Shown: positions 36,301 to 47,329 of the stretch, piece after piece | Layout: each line of letters opens with the position of its first letter | How positions within the stretch are numbered: position 1 is the stretch's first letter | Source: Amia ocellicauda | Taxonomy: Eukaryota; Chordata; Actinopteri; Amiiformes; Amiidae | NCBI RefSeq assembly: GCF_036373705.1 | Contig: NC_089863.1 | Location: 1,262,501 to 1,326,500 of the forward strand | DNA length: 64,000 bases | Reading direction: 5' to 3' | Position numbers and translations under genes: made by a program | Notes under the pieces: generated by a model | Told to the model about the DNA's origin: nothing | Databases searched by the model: none | Seen by the model: only the letters and a program-made list of their open reading frames with translations

Positions 36301-37800
36301 CATAATGCTCTATAACACACACTGCTCTATAACACTGTAACATACTGCTCTATAACCCACACTGCTCTATAACACTGTAACATACTGCTCTACAACACAC
36401 ACTGCTCTATAACACACACTGCTCTATAACACTGTAACATACTGCTCTACAACACACACTGCTCTATAACACACACTGCTCTATAACACACCCTGCTCTA
36501 TAACACACACTGCTCTATAACACTGTAACATACTGCTCTTTAACACACACTGCTCTATAACACACCCTGCTCTATAACACACACTGCTCTATAACACTGT
36601 AACATACTGCTCTTTAACACACACTGCTCTATAACACTGTAAGACACTGCTGTATAACACACACTGCTCTATAACACTGTAAGACACAGCTCTATAACAC
36701 ACACTGCTCTATAACACTGTAACATACTGCTCTATAACACACACTGCTCTATAACACTGTAACATACTGCTCTATAACCCACACTGCTCTATAACACACA
36801 CTGCTCTATAACACACCCTGCTCTATAACACTGTAACACACTGCTCTATAACACACACTGCTCTATAACACTGTAACATAATGCTCTATAACACACACTG
36901 CTCTATAACACTGTAACAAACTGCTCTACAGCACACACTGCTCTATAACACACACTGCTCTATAACACACCCTGCTCTATAACACACACTGCTCTATAAC
37001 ACTGTAACATACTGCTCTTTAACACACACTGCTCTATAACACTGTAAGACACTGCTGTATAACACACACTGCTCTATAACACTGTAAGACACAGCTCTAT
37101 AACACACACTGCTCTATAACACTGTAACATACTGCTCTATAACACACACTGCTTTATAACACACACTGCTCTATAAGACTGTAACAAACTATAACTATAA
37201 CTCTATAACCCTGACACCCTGCTCTATATCACTGACACCCTGCTCTATATCAAACTGGCAGGGCTCTATAACCCTCACACCCTGCTCTATATCGCACTCA
37301 CAGGGCGCACCTGGTCCCCGTGTTCTCCTTCGGGGAGAACGAGCTGTTCGATCAGCTGGAGAACCCGGCCGGCTCAGCACTGCGGGGGCTGCAGGAGCGG
37401 CTGCAGAAGCTGATGGGCATCGCCCTGCCTCTCTTCCACGCACGGGGCGTCTTCCAGTACAGCTGGGGCCTCCTGCCCTACAGACGGCCCATCCGCACCG
37501 TGGGTGAGAGAGGGGAAGGGAGCAGGGCAGTGGGGCAGGGGGAGCGAGATGCACGGAAACACTGACTGGACACTACAACTAAGTTAAAGTCTCCCTCTCT
37601 CCCTCTCTCCCTCTCTCCCTCCCTCCTGCTCTCCTGTTCTCTCAGTGGGCTGGCCCATCGCGGTGCCGCTGACCCCCAGCCCCAGCCCGGAGGAGGTGGA
37701 TGCTCTGCACGCCCGGTACCTGCAGGGCCTCAGCCAGCTGTTCGAGGAGCACAAGGGCCACTACGGCATCCCCCCTCACCGCTACCTCAACTTCATATAG
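33325..37800 (+). CDS. Monoacylglycerol O-acyltransferase, MOGAT1/2-like (335 aa)
   Basis: DGAT2-family ER membrane acyltransferase, expected to transfer acyl-CoA to monoacylglycerol for triacylglycerol resynthesis. Exons: 33325-33418, 35106-35284, 35382-35586, 35889-36063, 37304-37503, 37646-37800; phases agree and the length equals human MOGAT1/2. The N-terminus [20 protein letters not shown] is nearly that of MOGAT1. The N-terminal hydrophobic hairpin (about residues 20-60) is followed by the active-site HPHG at about 109-112. Also present are [21 protein letters not shown], the [17 protein letters not shown] segment and VVGWPI. The start has a weak context but gives the family N-terminus exactly. 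N- and C-terminal features mix MOGAT1 and MOGAT2, so I give no symbol. Introns 1 and 4 are filled by satellites. Confidence 0.92.
33449..34108 (+). repeat. CAGACAGACACACTGACAGA satellite in intron 1
   Basis: Tetranucleotide-derived units (CAGA/CACA/CTGA) form a higher-order pattern of roughly 60-100 bp over 660 bp. Confidence 0.9.
34410..34905 (+). repeat. CA satellite with CTCTCACCCACTCACTCACC units in intron 1
   Basis: (AC)n alternates with CTCTCACCCACTCACTCACC and CACTGAC, about eight repeats. Frames are artefacts. Confidence 0.9.
36064..37250 (+). repeat. ~17-bp CTCTATAACACACACTG minisatellite filling intron 4
   Basis: About 1.2 kb of two alternating units, CTCTATAACACACACTG and CTCTATAACACTGTAACATA, arranged in larger blocks. 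It fills almost the whole intron between the exons ending 36063 and starting 37304. Confidence 0.93.
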
Positions 37801-38109
37801 CGCCTTTCACCGGCCACGCCCCCCTGCCCACCATTACTCTGTGCGTCTCCCTGTCCCCCTGTGTGTCTACATTTAGTGCCTTATTCTACTGCTCCCCTCT
37901 CTCTCCCTCTCCCCCTCCCCCTCCCGGCCAACGGAACAGATGGACTGGGCAGGGCCGACCCGGGGACCAAAGGACTTTTTAAAGACAGGACAACAGGATC
38001 TTATTGCTAGATTTTCATTGTGTTGTTGGTGAATCACTACAGTATGCTACACTACACTACACTACTCCCTACCCCTCTCTCTGCAGTGCTGAAGGACAAG
38101 GCGTCCTCT

Positions 38110-38240
38110 CCTCACACACACACACACACTCACTCATACACTCACACACACATACACACACACACACTCACTCATACACTCACACACACACACACAAACG
38201 CTGACACACATACTGACACACACACTGACACACACACAGG
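38110..38240 (+). repeat. CA/CTCA microsatellite in the 3' UTR
   Basis: (CA)n with ACTCACTCATACACTCAC blocks, between the stop codon and the polyadenylation signal of the first acyltransferase gene. Confidence 0.85.
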
Positions 38241-38267
38241 GTACTTTGTTACTGAGCTGTCAGGTCC

Positions 38268-38273
38268 AATAAA
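38268..38273 (+). terminator. Polyadenylation signal of the MOGAT1/2-like gene
   Basis: AATAAA, about 470 bases after the stop codon, followed by a GT-rich stretch. Confidence 0.7.
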
Positions 38274-38584
38274 GCCTGGTATCATGATCAGTGATTTGTA
38301 TCATTTTTCTTGGGGGGGTTGTGTGTTTCTGTGCGTATGTAATGCCCTGTGTAAAAGCTGCTCCCAATCAAGAAGCATCTGTACTGGAGCGGGAAACGCA
38401 AAAACACACACAGCGAACAATCCTGCGGGCCTGCCAGCCGGACTTTACTGTACTCTACTGCGCTGTACTGCACTCTACTGCACTCTGCTATAATACACCA
38501 CACTGCATTGTGGGTAAGGACAACAGCGGTCCTTCAGCATTTCTACTCATCCCTGTGGGGGGGTTACTGCTTCAGGTTCAGTGT

Positions 38585-41430
38585 CTGTGATTGTGTGTGT
38601 ATCTGTCTGTCATTGTGTGTATGTGTCATTTTGTTTCTGTCTGTGTCTGTCAGTAATTGTGTGTGTGTGTCTGTCAGTAATTGTGTGTGTATGTATGTCA
38701 GTGTGTCAGGTGTCAGTGTGTGTGTATGTCAGTGTGAGTGTGTCAGGGGGTTGTGTGTGTGTGTGTCAGTGTGTGTGTGTCAGTGTGTCAGGGGGTTGTG
38801 AGTGTGTGTGTGTCAGTGTGCTGTGTGTGTTTGAGTGTGTCAGGGGGTTGTGAATGTGAGTGTGTGTGTGTGTGTGTCAGGGGGTTGTGTGTGTGAGTGT
38901 GTGAATGTGAGTGTGTGAATGTGAGTGTGTCAGGGGGCTGTGTGTGTGTGAGTGTGAGGGGGCTGTGTGTGAGTGTGAGAGTGTGTGAGGGGGTTGTGAG
39001 TGTGTGAATGTGAGTGTGAATGTGAGTGTGAGTGTGTCAGGGGGCTGTGTGAGTGTGAGGGGGTTGTGAGTGTGTGTGAGTGTGTGAATGTGAGTGTGTG
39101 AGTGTGTCAGGGGGCTATGAGTGTGTGAGGGGGCTGTGTGTGTGAGTGTGAGTGTGAGAGTGTGTGAGGGGGTTGTGAGTGTGTGTGTGTGAGGGGGCTG
39201 TGTGTGTGACTGTGAGTGTGAGAGTGTGTGAGGGGGTTGTGAGTGTGTGTGAGTGAGGGGGCTGTGTGTGTGAGTGTGTGAATGTGAGTGTGTGAGTGTG
39301 AGTGTGAGTGTGAGAGTGTGTGAGGGGGTTGTGAGTGTGTGTGAGTGTGTGAGGGGGTTGTGAGTGTGTGTGAGTGTGTGAGGGGGTTGTGTGTGTGAGT
39401 GTGTGAATGTGAGTGTGAGTGTGTCAGGGGGCTGTGTGAGTGTGAGTGTGAGTGTGAGAGTGTGTGAGGGGGTTGTGAGTGTGTGTGAGTGTGTGAGGGG
39501 GTTGTGTGTGTGAGTGTGTGAATGTGAGTGTGTCAGGGGGCTGTGTGAGTGTGAGTGTGAGAGTGTGTGAGGGGGTTGTGAGTGTGTGTGAGTGAGGGGG
39601 CTGTGTGTGTGAGTGTGTGAATGTGAGTGTGAGTGTGAGAGTGTGTGAGGGGGTTGTGAGTGTGAGTGTGTGAATGTGAGTGTGTCAGGGGGCTGTGTGT
39701 GTGAATGTGAGTGTGAGTGTGTCAGGGGGCTGTGTGAGTGTGAGAGTGTGTGAGGGGGTTGTGAGTGTGTGTGAGTGTGTGGGGGGGCTGTGTGTGTGTG
39801 TGAATGTGAGTGTGTGAGTGTGAGTGTGTCAGGGGGCTGTGTGAGTGTGAGTGTGTGAATGTGAGTGTGAGTGTGTCAGGGGGCTGTGTGAGTGTGAGTG
39901 TGAAAGTGTGTGAGGGGGTTGTGAGTGTGTGTGAGTGTGTGAGGGGGCTGTGTGTGTGAGTGTGTGAATGTGAGTGTGAGTGTGAGAGTGTGTGAGGGGG
40001 TTGTGAGTGTGTGTGAGTGTGTGAATGTGAGTGTGAGTGTGAGAGTGTGTGAGGGGGTTGTGAGTGTGTGTGAGTGAGGGGGCTGTGTGTGTGAGTGTGT
40101 GAATGTGAGTGTGAGTGTGTCAGGGGGCTGTGTGAGTGTGAGTGTGTGAATGTGAGTGTGAGTGTGAGAGTGTGTCAGGGGGCTGTGTGAGTGTGAGTGT
40201 GAGTGTGAGAGTGTGTGAGGGGGTTGTGAGTGTGTGTGAGTGTGTGAGGGGGCTGTGTGTGTGAGTGTGTGAATGTGAGTGTGTGAGTGTGAGAGTGTGT
40301 GAGGGGGTTGTGAGTGTGTGTGAGTGAGGGGGCTGTGTGTGTGAGTGTGAGTGTGAGAGTGTGTGAGGGGGTTGTGAGTGTGTGTGAGTGAGGGGGCTGT
40401 GTGTGTGAGTGTGTGAATGTGAGAGTGTGAGTGTGAGTGTGAGAGTGTGTGAGGGGGTTGTGAGTGTGTGTGAGTGTGTGAGGGGGTTGTGTGTGTGAGT
40501 GTGTGAATGTGAGTGTGTGAATGTGAGTGTGAGTGTGTCAGGGGGCTGTGTGAGTGTGAGTGTGAGTGTGAGAGTGTGTGAGGGGGTTGTGAGTGTGTGT
40601 GAGTGTGTGTGAGTGAGGGGGCTGTGTGTGTGAGTGTGTGAATGTGAGTGTGAGTGTGTGAGGGGGTTGTGAGTGTGTGTGAGTGAGGGGGCTGTGTGTG
40701 TGAGTGTGTGAATGTGAGTGTGTGAGTGTGAGTGTGTCAGGGGGCTGTGTGTGTGAGTGTGTCAGGGGGCTGTGTGAGTGTGAGAGTGTGTGAGGGGGTT
40801 GTGAGTGTGTGTGAGTGTGTGGGGGGGGCTGTGTGTGTGTGTGAATGTGAGTGTGTGAGTGTGAGTGTGTCAGGGGGCTGTGTGAGTGTGAGTGTGTGAA
40901 TGTGAGTGTGAGTGTGAGAGTGTGTCAGGGGGCTGTGTGAGTGTGAGTGTGAGTGTGAGAGTGTGTGAGGGGGTTGTGAGTGTGTGTGAGTGTGTGAGGG
41001 GGCTGTGTGTGTGTGAGTGTGTGAATGTGAGTGTGAGTGTGTCAGGGGGCTGTGTGAGTGTGAGAGTGTGTGGGGGGGCTGTGTGTGTGTGTGTGAATGT
41101 GAGTGTGTGTGGGGGGGCTGTGTGTGTGTGTGAATGTGAGTGTGTGAGTGTGAGTGTGTCAGGGGGCTGTGTGAGTGTGAGTGTGTGAATGTGAGTGTGT
41201 CAGGGGGCTGTGTGAGTGTGAGTGTGAGAGTGTGTGAGGGGGTTGTGAGTGTGTGTGAGTGTGTGAGGGGGCTGTGTGTGTGAGTGTGTGAATGTGAGTG
41301 TGTGAGTGTGAGTGTGTCAGGGGGCTGTGTGTGTGAGTGTGAGTGTGAGAGTGTGTGAGGGGGTTGTGTGTGTGTGAATGTGAGTGTGTGAGTGTGTGTG
41401 AGTGAGGGGGCTGTGTGTGTGAGTGTGTGT
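38585..41430 (+). repeat. 2.8-kb G-rich TG minisatellite between the acyltransferase genes
   Basis: Units of about 40-70 bp are built from GTGAGTGTGTGAATGTGAGT, GTGTCAGGGGGCTGTGTG and GTGTGAGGGGGTTGTGAG. A run of five G recurs dozens of times, always on the plus strand. Minus-strand His/Thr/Ser frames over it are repeat artefacts. Confidence 0.95.
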
Positions 41431-41517
41431 CCGGGGATTGTGTGTTGTTTTGCCGTGCCAGTCGGTGCGCTAGTCTGATCGTTATCATTGCGCTCCGTCT
41501 CGGTGACACATTGAGCC

Positions 41518-41529
41518 GGGCAAAGTGCA
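41518..41529 (+). promoter_or_regulatory. HNF4-like site upstream of the MOGAT3-like gene
   Basis: GGGCAAAGTGCA resembles an HNF4 DR1 half site (GGGCAAAGTCCA type), about 200 bases before the start codon and just before a GA run (41,540-41,605). HNF4 drives gut and liver lipid genes, so the match is plausible, but it is a single motif. Confidence 0.3.
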
Positions 41530-41552
41530 GCCGCCACCAGCGAGAGAGAGAG

Positions 41553-41605
<53 letters not shown>

Positions 41606-41722
41606 GACAGAGAGAGGGAGGGAGCGCGGCCGGAGACAGAACAGACAGCGCAGCCGGACAGGGGGACCGAGACGGGCCGGACCACGACAGGTAACACCGA
41701 CCTGACCCGACAGTAACACAGC

Positions 41723-43897
41723 ATGAGACCCTGTGAGCCCGACCCGCACAGCTCGCACTGTGACCCGGTGAGTGTGGGGGGTTAATACTCGTTGTGTAAC
41801 GGGACAGGGCGGCTCAAATGTCCAACTCGCTGTACAGTCCAGTCGCGTCGCGGCCCCGGTACCGGTCTGTTTCACGGTCCGCAGCTCTGTTGCGGTTCGG
41901 AGGGCAGATGTGTCCATTGGGCCACTAACTGTCCCACATCGGCCCGACCCGAACTGCGCCGACCCGGACTCTGCCTCCGGCTGTGCGGCTGTGCAGTTCC
42001 CTGAAGTATCCCCAATCACACAGATATTTCATGTCCAATGCATGTTAATTAAATCAAACCTCTGATCATTATTATTTGTGTTATTGCTCTTTGATCTTCG
42101 TCATTATTATGATGAATATTATTATTCCCAAAGCAGATTCAACACTACAGTGACAATACAACGCACACTATACAACTCAAACTGAATTAATAACGCTAAT
42201 GAAAGGGGAATGCAGTGTGTCCCGGGGTCAATGTCTGCTCTGCTGATCGATAAGGTCTCCGATAACTGCGGGAGATAAGAGGCTTCAACCCGGGAGCACA
42301 GGACCCAGCAGAGCGGGCATTATCACACTGACTGTGCTTCCTCTGCCTCCTCTTCCTCTGTGTGTGCGCGTCAGTGTGCAGCGATGGATTACAAGTCCGA
42401 GTGGAAGGAGTTCCTGGAGAAGATCAGCGTGCTGCAGTGGATGCTCACCTTCCTCTTCATGGGTCAGATGGGCACACCTGACACGCTGACAAACTGACAC
42501 ACCTACACACCTGAGACACTGCCACACAGAATTGAATCACTGATGCACTGGCTGATGGACTCTTACACACAGATGCACTGATATACACACTCCTCCCCCC
42601 GTGCAGGCGTGTCGTTCCTGCTGCTGCTGGTGTACCTGATGTTCACCTCCCTGTGGGTGGTGCCAGTGCTGTACTTCACCTGGATCGTGCTGGACTGGGA
42701 CACGCCTGAGAGAGGTGCTACCGACCAACTGACTGACACACTGACTGACACACTGACTGACTGACACACTGACACACTAACTGACTGACTGACACACTAA
42801 CACACTGAGTGTCACTGAGATGTAACTCCCTGTGTGTCCTGCAGGGGGGCGCCCGTCTGCCTGGGTGCGAGGCTGGGCTGTGTGGAAGCACTTCAGAGAT
42901 TACTGTCCCATCACTGTGAGAGAGCGTGTCTGTCTGTCGCCTGCTTGCATGTGTATCTCTGACTGTCCATCTCACTGTGCTGATGTTACATCTTTCCGAC
43001 TTTGTTGCTGTGTTTCTGTGTGTCTCTGTGTCTCTCTGTGTGTCTTTATGTCTCTCTGTATGTCTCTGTGTCTCTGTGTGTGCCTCTGTGTGTCTCTGTG
43101 TGTCTTTATGTCTCTCTGTATGTCTCTGTGTCTCTCTGTGTGTCTCTGTATGTCTCTGTGTGTCTGTGTGTCTTTATGTCTCTCTGTATGTCTCTGTGTC
43201 TCTCTGTGTCTCAGTGTGTCTTTATGTCTCTCTGTATGTCTCTGTGTCTCTCTGTGTGTCTCTATGTGTCTTTATGTCTCTCTGTATGTCTCTGTGTCTC
43301 TCTGTGTCTCAGTGAGTAACTCCGTCTCCCTCTCTCTCAGCTGGTGAAGACAGCGGAGCTCAGTCCGGGTCGTCACTATGTCCTGGGCTCTCACCCTCAT
43401 GGGATCATGTGTCTCGGAGTGTTCTGCTGTTTCGGCACCAATGCCGCTGGCTTCCCGCACCTCTTCCCCGGGCTGCGGCCGCACCTGGCCACGCTGGCCG
43501 GCCTGTTCCGCCTGCCCGTGTACCGCGAGTATCTGATGACCTCCGGTACTGACCGCCGTGGCGCTGACCACTGACCACAACACTGATCACTGACCACAGT
43601 ACTGACCGCAACACTGACCTGAGATTCTCCTCCTCTCTCTCTCCAGGGATGTGTCCTGTCAGTAAGAAAAGCCTGCAATACCTGTTGTCTCAGCCAGGAG
43701 GCGGCAATGCAGTGGTGATCGTGGTAGGGGGGGCGGCGGAGTCCCTGACCTGCAGACCCGGCCTGCACAGCCTGGTCATCAGAGACCGCAAGGGCTTCGT
43801 CAGACTGGCCCTGCAGTACGGGTGAGAGAGGGAGAGGGGGAGGGGGAGGGAGAGAGAGAGAGTGTGTCCATTGCGTCTGCATTAACGTTGCTTTGTC

Positions 43898-43963
<66 letters not shown>

Positions 43964-44495
43964 TCTCTCTCTCTCTCTCTCTCCCTCCCTCTCTCCAGGG
44001 CGGCGCTGGTGCCAGTGTACTCGTTCGGGGAGAACGATGTGTTTGAGCAGGTGCTGCTGGAGGAGGGCAGTTTGGGCCGCTGGCTGCAGGGGATGGTGCG
44101 CCGGGTCCTGGGGTTCGCCCCCTGCCTGTTCAAGGGCGGCACCTGGGGCTTCCTGCCCTACCGCACCCCCATCACCATTGTGGGTCAGTCTGGGGGAGGG
44201 GGAGGGAGTGTCTGTGTCTCAGTGTCTCATTGGCCCTCTGTCCCTCTCTGTGTCTGTGTGTGTTTCCCTGTCTCAGTGCAGTGTCAGTGCACTGTATTAA
44301 CCTCTCTCTCTCTCTCTCTCTCTCTGCCCATCTCTCTCAGTGGGCAGTCCTATCCCGGTGCCCAAACTGTTCTGCCCCCCGCAGGAGACAGTGGACCACT
44401 ACCACCAGCTGTACATCGAGGCCCTGGAGAAGCTCTTCCACGCCCACAAGACACAGTGTGGCCTGCGGCCCACCGACCAGCTGCAGATCATATAG
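41723..44495 (+). CDS. mogat3: DGAT2-family acyltransferase, MOGAT3-like (343 aa)
   Basis: ER acyl-CoA:acylglycerol acyltransferase. Exons: 41723-41767, 42375-42462, 42607-42714, 42845-42915, 43341-43545, 43647-43821, 43999-44183, 44341-44495; phases agree. The active-site motif lies in [16 protein letters not shown] (HPHG about 122-125). Other family blocks are [46 protein letters not shown] and [21 protein letters not shown], LAGLFxLPVYR and the 7q22.1-type neighbours point to MOGAT3; DGAT2L6/AWAT-type members are also similar. The first exon ([15 protein letters not shown]) is in frame and its donor is good, but translation could instead start at MDYK (42384). The segment before [11 protein letters not shown] is five residues shorter than in the upstream paralog and lacks the GRGxF motif. 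Confidence 0.9.
43012..43315 (+). repeat. TCTCTGTGTGTCTCTGTATG repeat in intron
   Basis: CTGT/GTCT-type units with recurring GTGTCTTTATGTCTCTCTGT, between the exons ending 42915 and starting 43341. Confidence 0.85.
43897..43985 (+). repeat. (GT)n-(CT)n microsatellite in intron
   Basis: A pure GT tract switches to CT directly before the splice acceptor at 43998, effectively forming its pyrimidine tract. Confidence 0.9.
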
Positions 44496-44632
44496 ACTGT
44501 GACACACTGACACACTGACACACTGCGCACTGATCCTAGATGCAATTTTCTGCATGACACAAACAATGCTATTTCAGAAAGATGTCCCTTTAACTGTCTG
44601 TGATCAGGGGATCTGTTTTTTGTTTTTGTTTG

Positions 44633-44638
44633 AATAAA
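44633..44638 (+). terminator. Polyadenylation signal of the MOGAT3-like gene
   Basis: AATAAA 138 bases after the stop codon. A single diverged copy of the 42-bp minisatellite motif (CAGTCCAGCAGGGTCTCAGC) follows at 44,668. Confidence 0.8.
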
Positions 44639-44838
44639 GTCTGTTTCAATCTGCAACACTCTGAACCGTGTTCAGTCCAGCAGGGTCTCAGCCCTGGTTC
44701 TTTAGTGTTGCTGTATATTACATGGTGTTGTGTTTATTATTGATTCAATGCGGTTATATTGCGCATCGTACTGTGATACATTTACAGTCAATTTGTGCGG
44801 TATGTTACTTTCCACACTCGTGAAACAAGACTGAACAT

Positions 44839-45211
44839 CCAATCGGATACGAGACCCGCCCCCAACAGCACAGAGTGACAGATGAGTAGCCAATAGGTTT
44901 CTCTGTGTACGAGCCTGTCGGCGCCGCCATTGGCTTAGAAGCCGCCAATCACAGCGGAGGGACGGAAACCTCAAGGCATCGTGGAGATGGTGCCGTCTAC
45001 TCGGAGACAACGTACACACCCGCAGACACACAGTGGCGGGAGGTCCGTGTCACACGCCCCCAGGCACAGCGCACTCACTCACAGGGTCTGCGGCGCGGCT
45101 GAGTCGGGCTGGACGTCTGCGGGTATGTGCGGTGCGGGGCGCTGCGGGGCGCTGCGGGGCGCTGCGGGGCGGGAGTTTGCTGAGGAGCCCTGCGCGGCGG
45201 CAGAGTTCGAA
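44839..45211 (+). promoter_or_regulatory. NF-Y-type promoter of the small coiled-coil gene
   Basis: Four CCAAT boxes, at 44839, 44890, 44929 (inverted) and 44945, precede a GC-rich 5' region. TTCGAA at 45206-45211, just before the ATG, fits the cell-cycle homology region pattern TTYGAA. Clustered CCAAT plus CHR is typical of G2/M genes; whether this TTCGAA is a real CHR is uncertain. Confidence 0.5.
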
Positions 45212-45217
45212 GGGAAG

Positions 45218-46759
45218 ATGGCGGGAAGCGGCGGCGCGGCGGAGCGGGAGATGCAGCGGGAGATGCAGCGGGAGATGGAGCGGGTCCGCTTCCAGGAGCT
45301 GCGGCAGAGCCACCTGCGCCGCATCGCCGAGGTGAACACGGGGCTGGGACGGGCGGGGGTTAGTGATGTGCATTGAGTAATGGCGCTCTGCGAGACTGAT
45401 AAAAGTCATCATCATAATATTAATAATATAATAATAATGATGTCTGAAAGCCTCTCTATTATGCGTGTCTCTCACAGGGCTTGTGTCTGTCTGTCTCTTT
45501 GTGTGTCTCACCGGGCCTGTATGTCTCTCTGTGTGTCACATAGGCCCTGTCTGTCTCTCTGTGTGTCTCACCGGGCCTGCCTGTCTCTCTGTGTGTCTCA
45601 CAGGGCCTGTCTCTCTGTGTCTCACATAGGCCCTGTCTGTCTCTCTGTGTGCCTCATAGGACCTGTCTGTCTGTCTCTTTGTGTGTCTCACCGGGCCTGT
45701 CTGTCTCTCTGTGTGTCACATAGGCCCTGTCTGTCTCTCTGTGTGTCTCACAGGGCCTGTCTGTCTGTCTCTCTGTGTGTCTCACAGGGCCTGTCTGTCT
45801 GTCTCTGTGTCTCACATAGGCCCTGTCTGTCTCTTTGTGTGCCTCATAGGACCTGTCTGTCTGTCTCTGTGTGTGTCTCATAGGGCCTGTCTGTCTTTCT
45901 GTGTGTCTCATAGGGCCTGTCTGTCTGTCTGTCTCTGTGTGTCTCACAGGGCCTGTCTGTCTGTCTCTGTGTCTCACATAGGCCCTGTCTGTCTCTCTGT
46001 GTGCCTCATAGGACCTGTCTGTCCGTCTGTCTCTGTGTGTGTTTCATAGGGCCTGTCTGTCTGTCTCTCTGTGTGTCTCATAGGCCCTGTCTGTCTCTCT
46101 GTGTGCCTCATAGGACCTGTCTGTCTCTCTGTGTCTCTCATAGGGCCTGTCTGTCTTTCTGTGTGTCTCATAGGGCCTGTCTGTCTGTCTGTCTCTCTGT
46201 GTGTCTCATAGGCCCTGTCTGTCTCTCTGTGTGCCTCATAGGACCTGTCTGTCTGTCTGTCTCTCTGTGTCTCTCATAGGGCCTGTCTGTCTTTCTGTGT
46301 GCCTCATAGGACCTGTCTGTCTCTCTGTGTCTCTCATAGGGCCTGTCTGTCTGTCTTTCTGTGTGTCTCATAGGGCCTGTGTGTGTCTGTCTGTGTGTCT
46401 CATAGGGCCTGTGTGTGTCTGTCTCTCTGTGTCTCTCATAGGACCAGCCTGTCTCTCTCTGTCTCTCACAGGGCCTGTCGGAGGCTGTGTCCCTAATGTC
46501 CAGACTGAACTCGAACCTTCAGGTGTGGGCAGAGAGGAGTGGGGAGCTGGAGCAGCTGTCTGTGGTGAGAGCCTGACCTCTGACCTCTGTGCACTGACCG
46601 TGGTGAGAGCCTGACCCCTCTGTGTGTTGATCTAGTCTCGCTCTCTCTCTCTCCCAGGTGTGGAGTGCGTTTCAGGGCCGGCTGGCCTCCCTGTCCTGGG
46701 CGCTGGGTGGTGTGGAGGGACTGCAGGAGCCCGAGGCGGCCCCTGGGGCCCAGGACTGA
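45218..46759 (+). CDS. Small helical/coiled-coil protein, unrecognised (102 aa)
   Basis: Three exons, 45218-45331, 46472-46564 and 46658-46759, all phase 0 with good splice sites. The start ATG has a strong context (GAAGATGGC). Residues 8-37 are charged and helical with an EMQR repeat ([20 protein letters not shown]). Residues 40-85 form a second heptad-like segment including [19 protein letters not shown] and [12 protein letters not shown]. The tail is short and acidic. No signal peptide or membrane segment. I do not recognise the family. The LNxNL...L..VWxxF spacing recalls Dad1 of the fungal DASH/Dam1 kinetochore complex, from memory and without a search. An upstream in-frame ATG (45125) would add 31 residues. 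Transcription converges on MEPCE. Confidence 0.75.
45465..46470 (+). repeat. ~33-bp CTGTCTGTCTCTCTGTGTGT minisatellite filling intron 1
   Basis: About 1 kb of units reading CTGTCTGTCTCTCTGTGTGT then CTCATAGG(G/C)C or CTCACAGGGC. Every unit ends in CAGG or TAGG after a pyrimidine tract, so each resembles the true splice acceptor at 46,471, which is itself the end of the array. Confidence 0.93.
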
Positions 46760-47108
46760 CCAGACTGCAGTACCAGCGGGGCCGAGGCGAACCGCCCCGC
46801 CCGGCTCACCGCTGTCCCTTGGCTCGTCGCATCCCGAGCAACGGAGATGGAAACGCAGCATCTCCGCCTCCCCAGTTTACTCCCGAGCCCTTAATCCCGA
46901 CTCGATTCCTGGCCGTCTCGTCTTGATGACATCACCGGACCGGCTCTAGATGAATCTGAATGATTATGAATCGTAATTAAGCACTGGCGGCAGCCGGCTG
47001 GCCCTCAGAGCCACAGCAGGTTATTGAGCAGCGCCGCAGCGCCGTGCTGTAGTGCGTGTACGAAACGGTTACTGGCTTTCCTGTGTCGCCCTGGCTGAAC
47101 CTCTGTTC

Positions 47109-47114
47109 AATAAA
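47109..47114 (+). terminator. Polyadenylation signal of the small coiled-coil gene
   Basis: AATAAA about 350 bases after the stop. The opposing MEPCE signal is only about 215 bases further right, so the two transcription units converge tail-to-tail. Confidence 0.75.
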
Positions 47115-47329
47115 TAATCCTCACGATTTACCCGATTTATTTGCCCTCCACTGCTGCTAGCTTGACATGAAAGGTGTGTGCTGGGGTGTTAGGATCTGCT
47201 CTGTGTTGTGCTTGGCGTTGTGTCCCCCTGGATCATCACAATCTGCAGTCTGGTGGTCCGGTTACAGCCCCCCCCACGTCAACGAAGCGAGACCCCGCTC
47301 CCCGGGTGATGAGAAACGAGGACAGCGTC

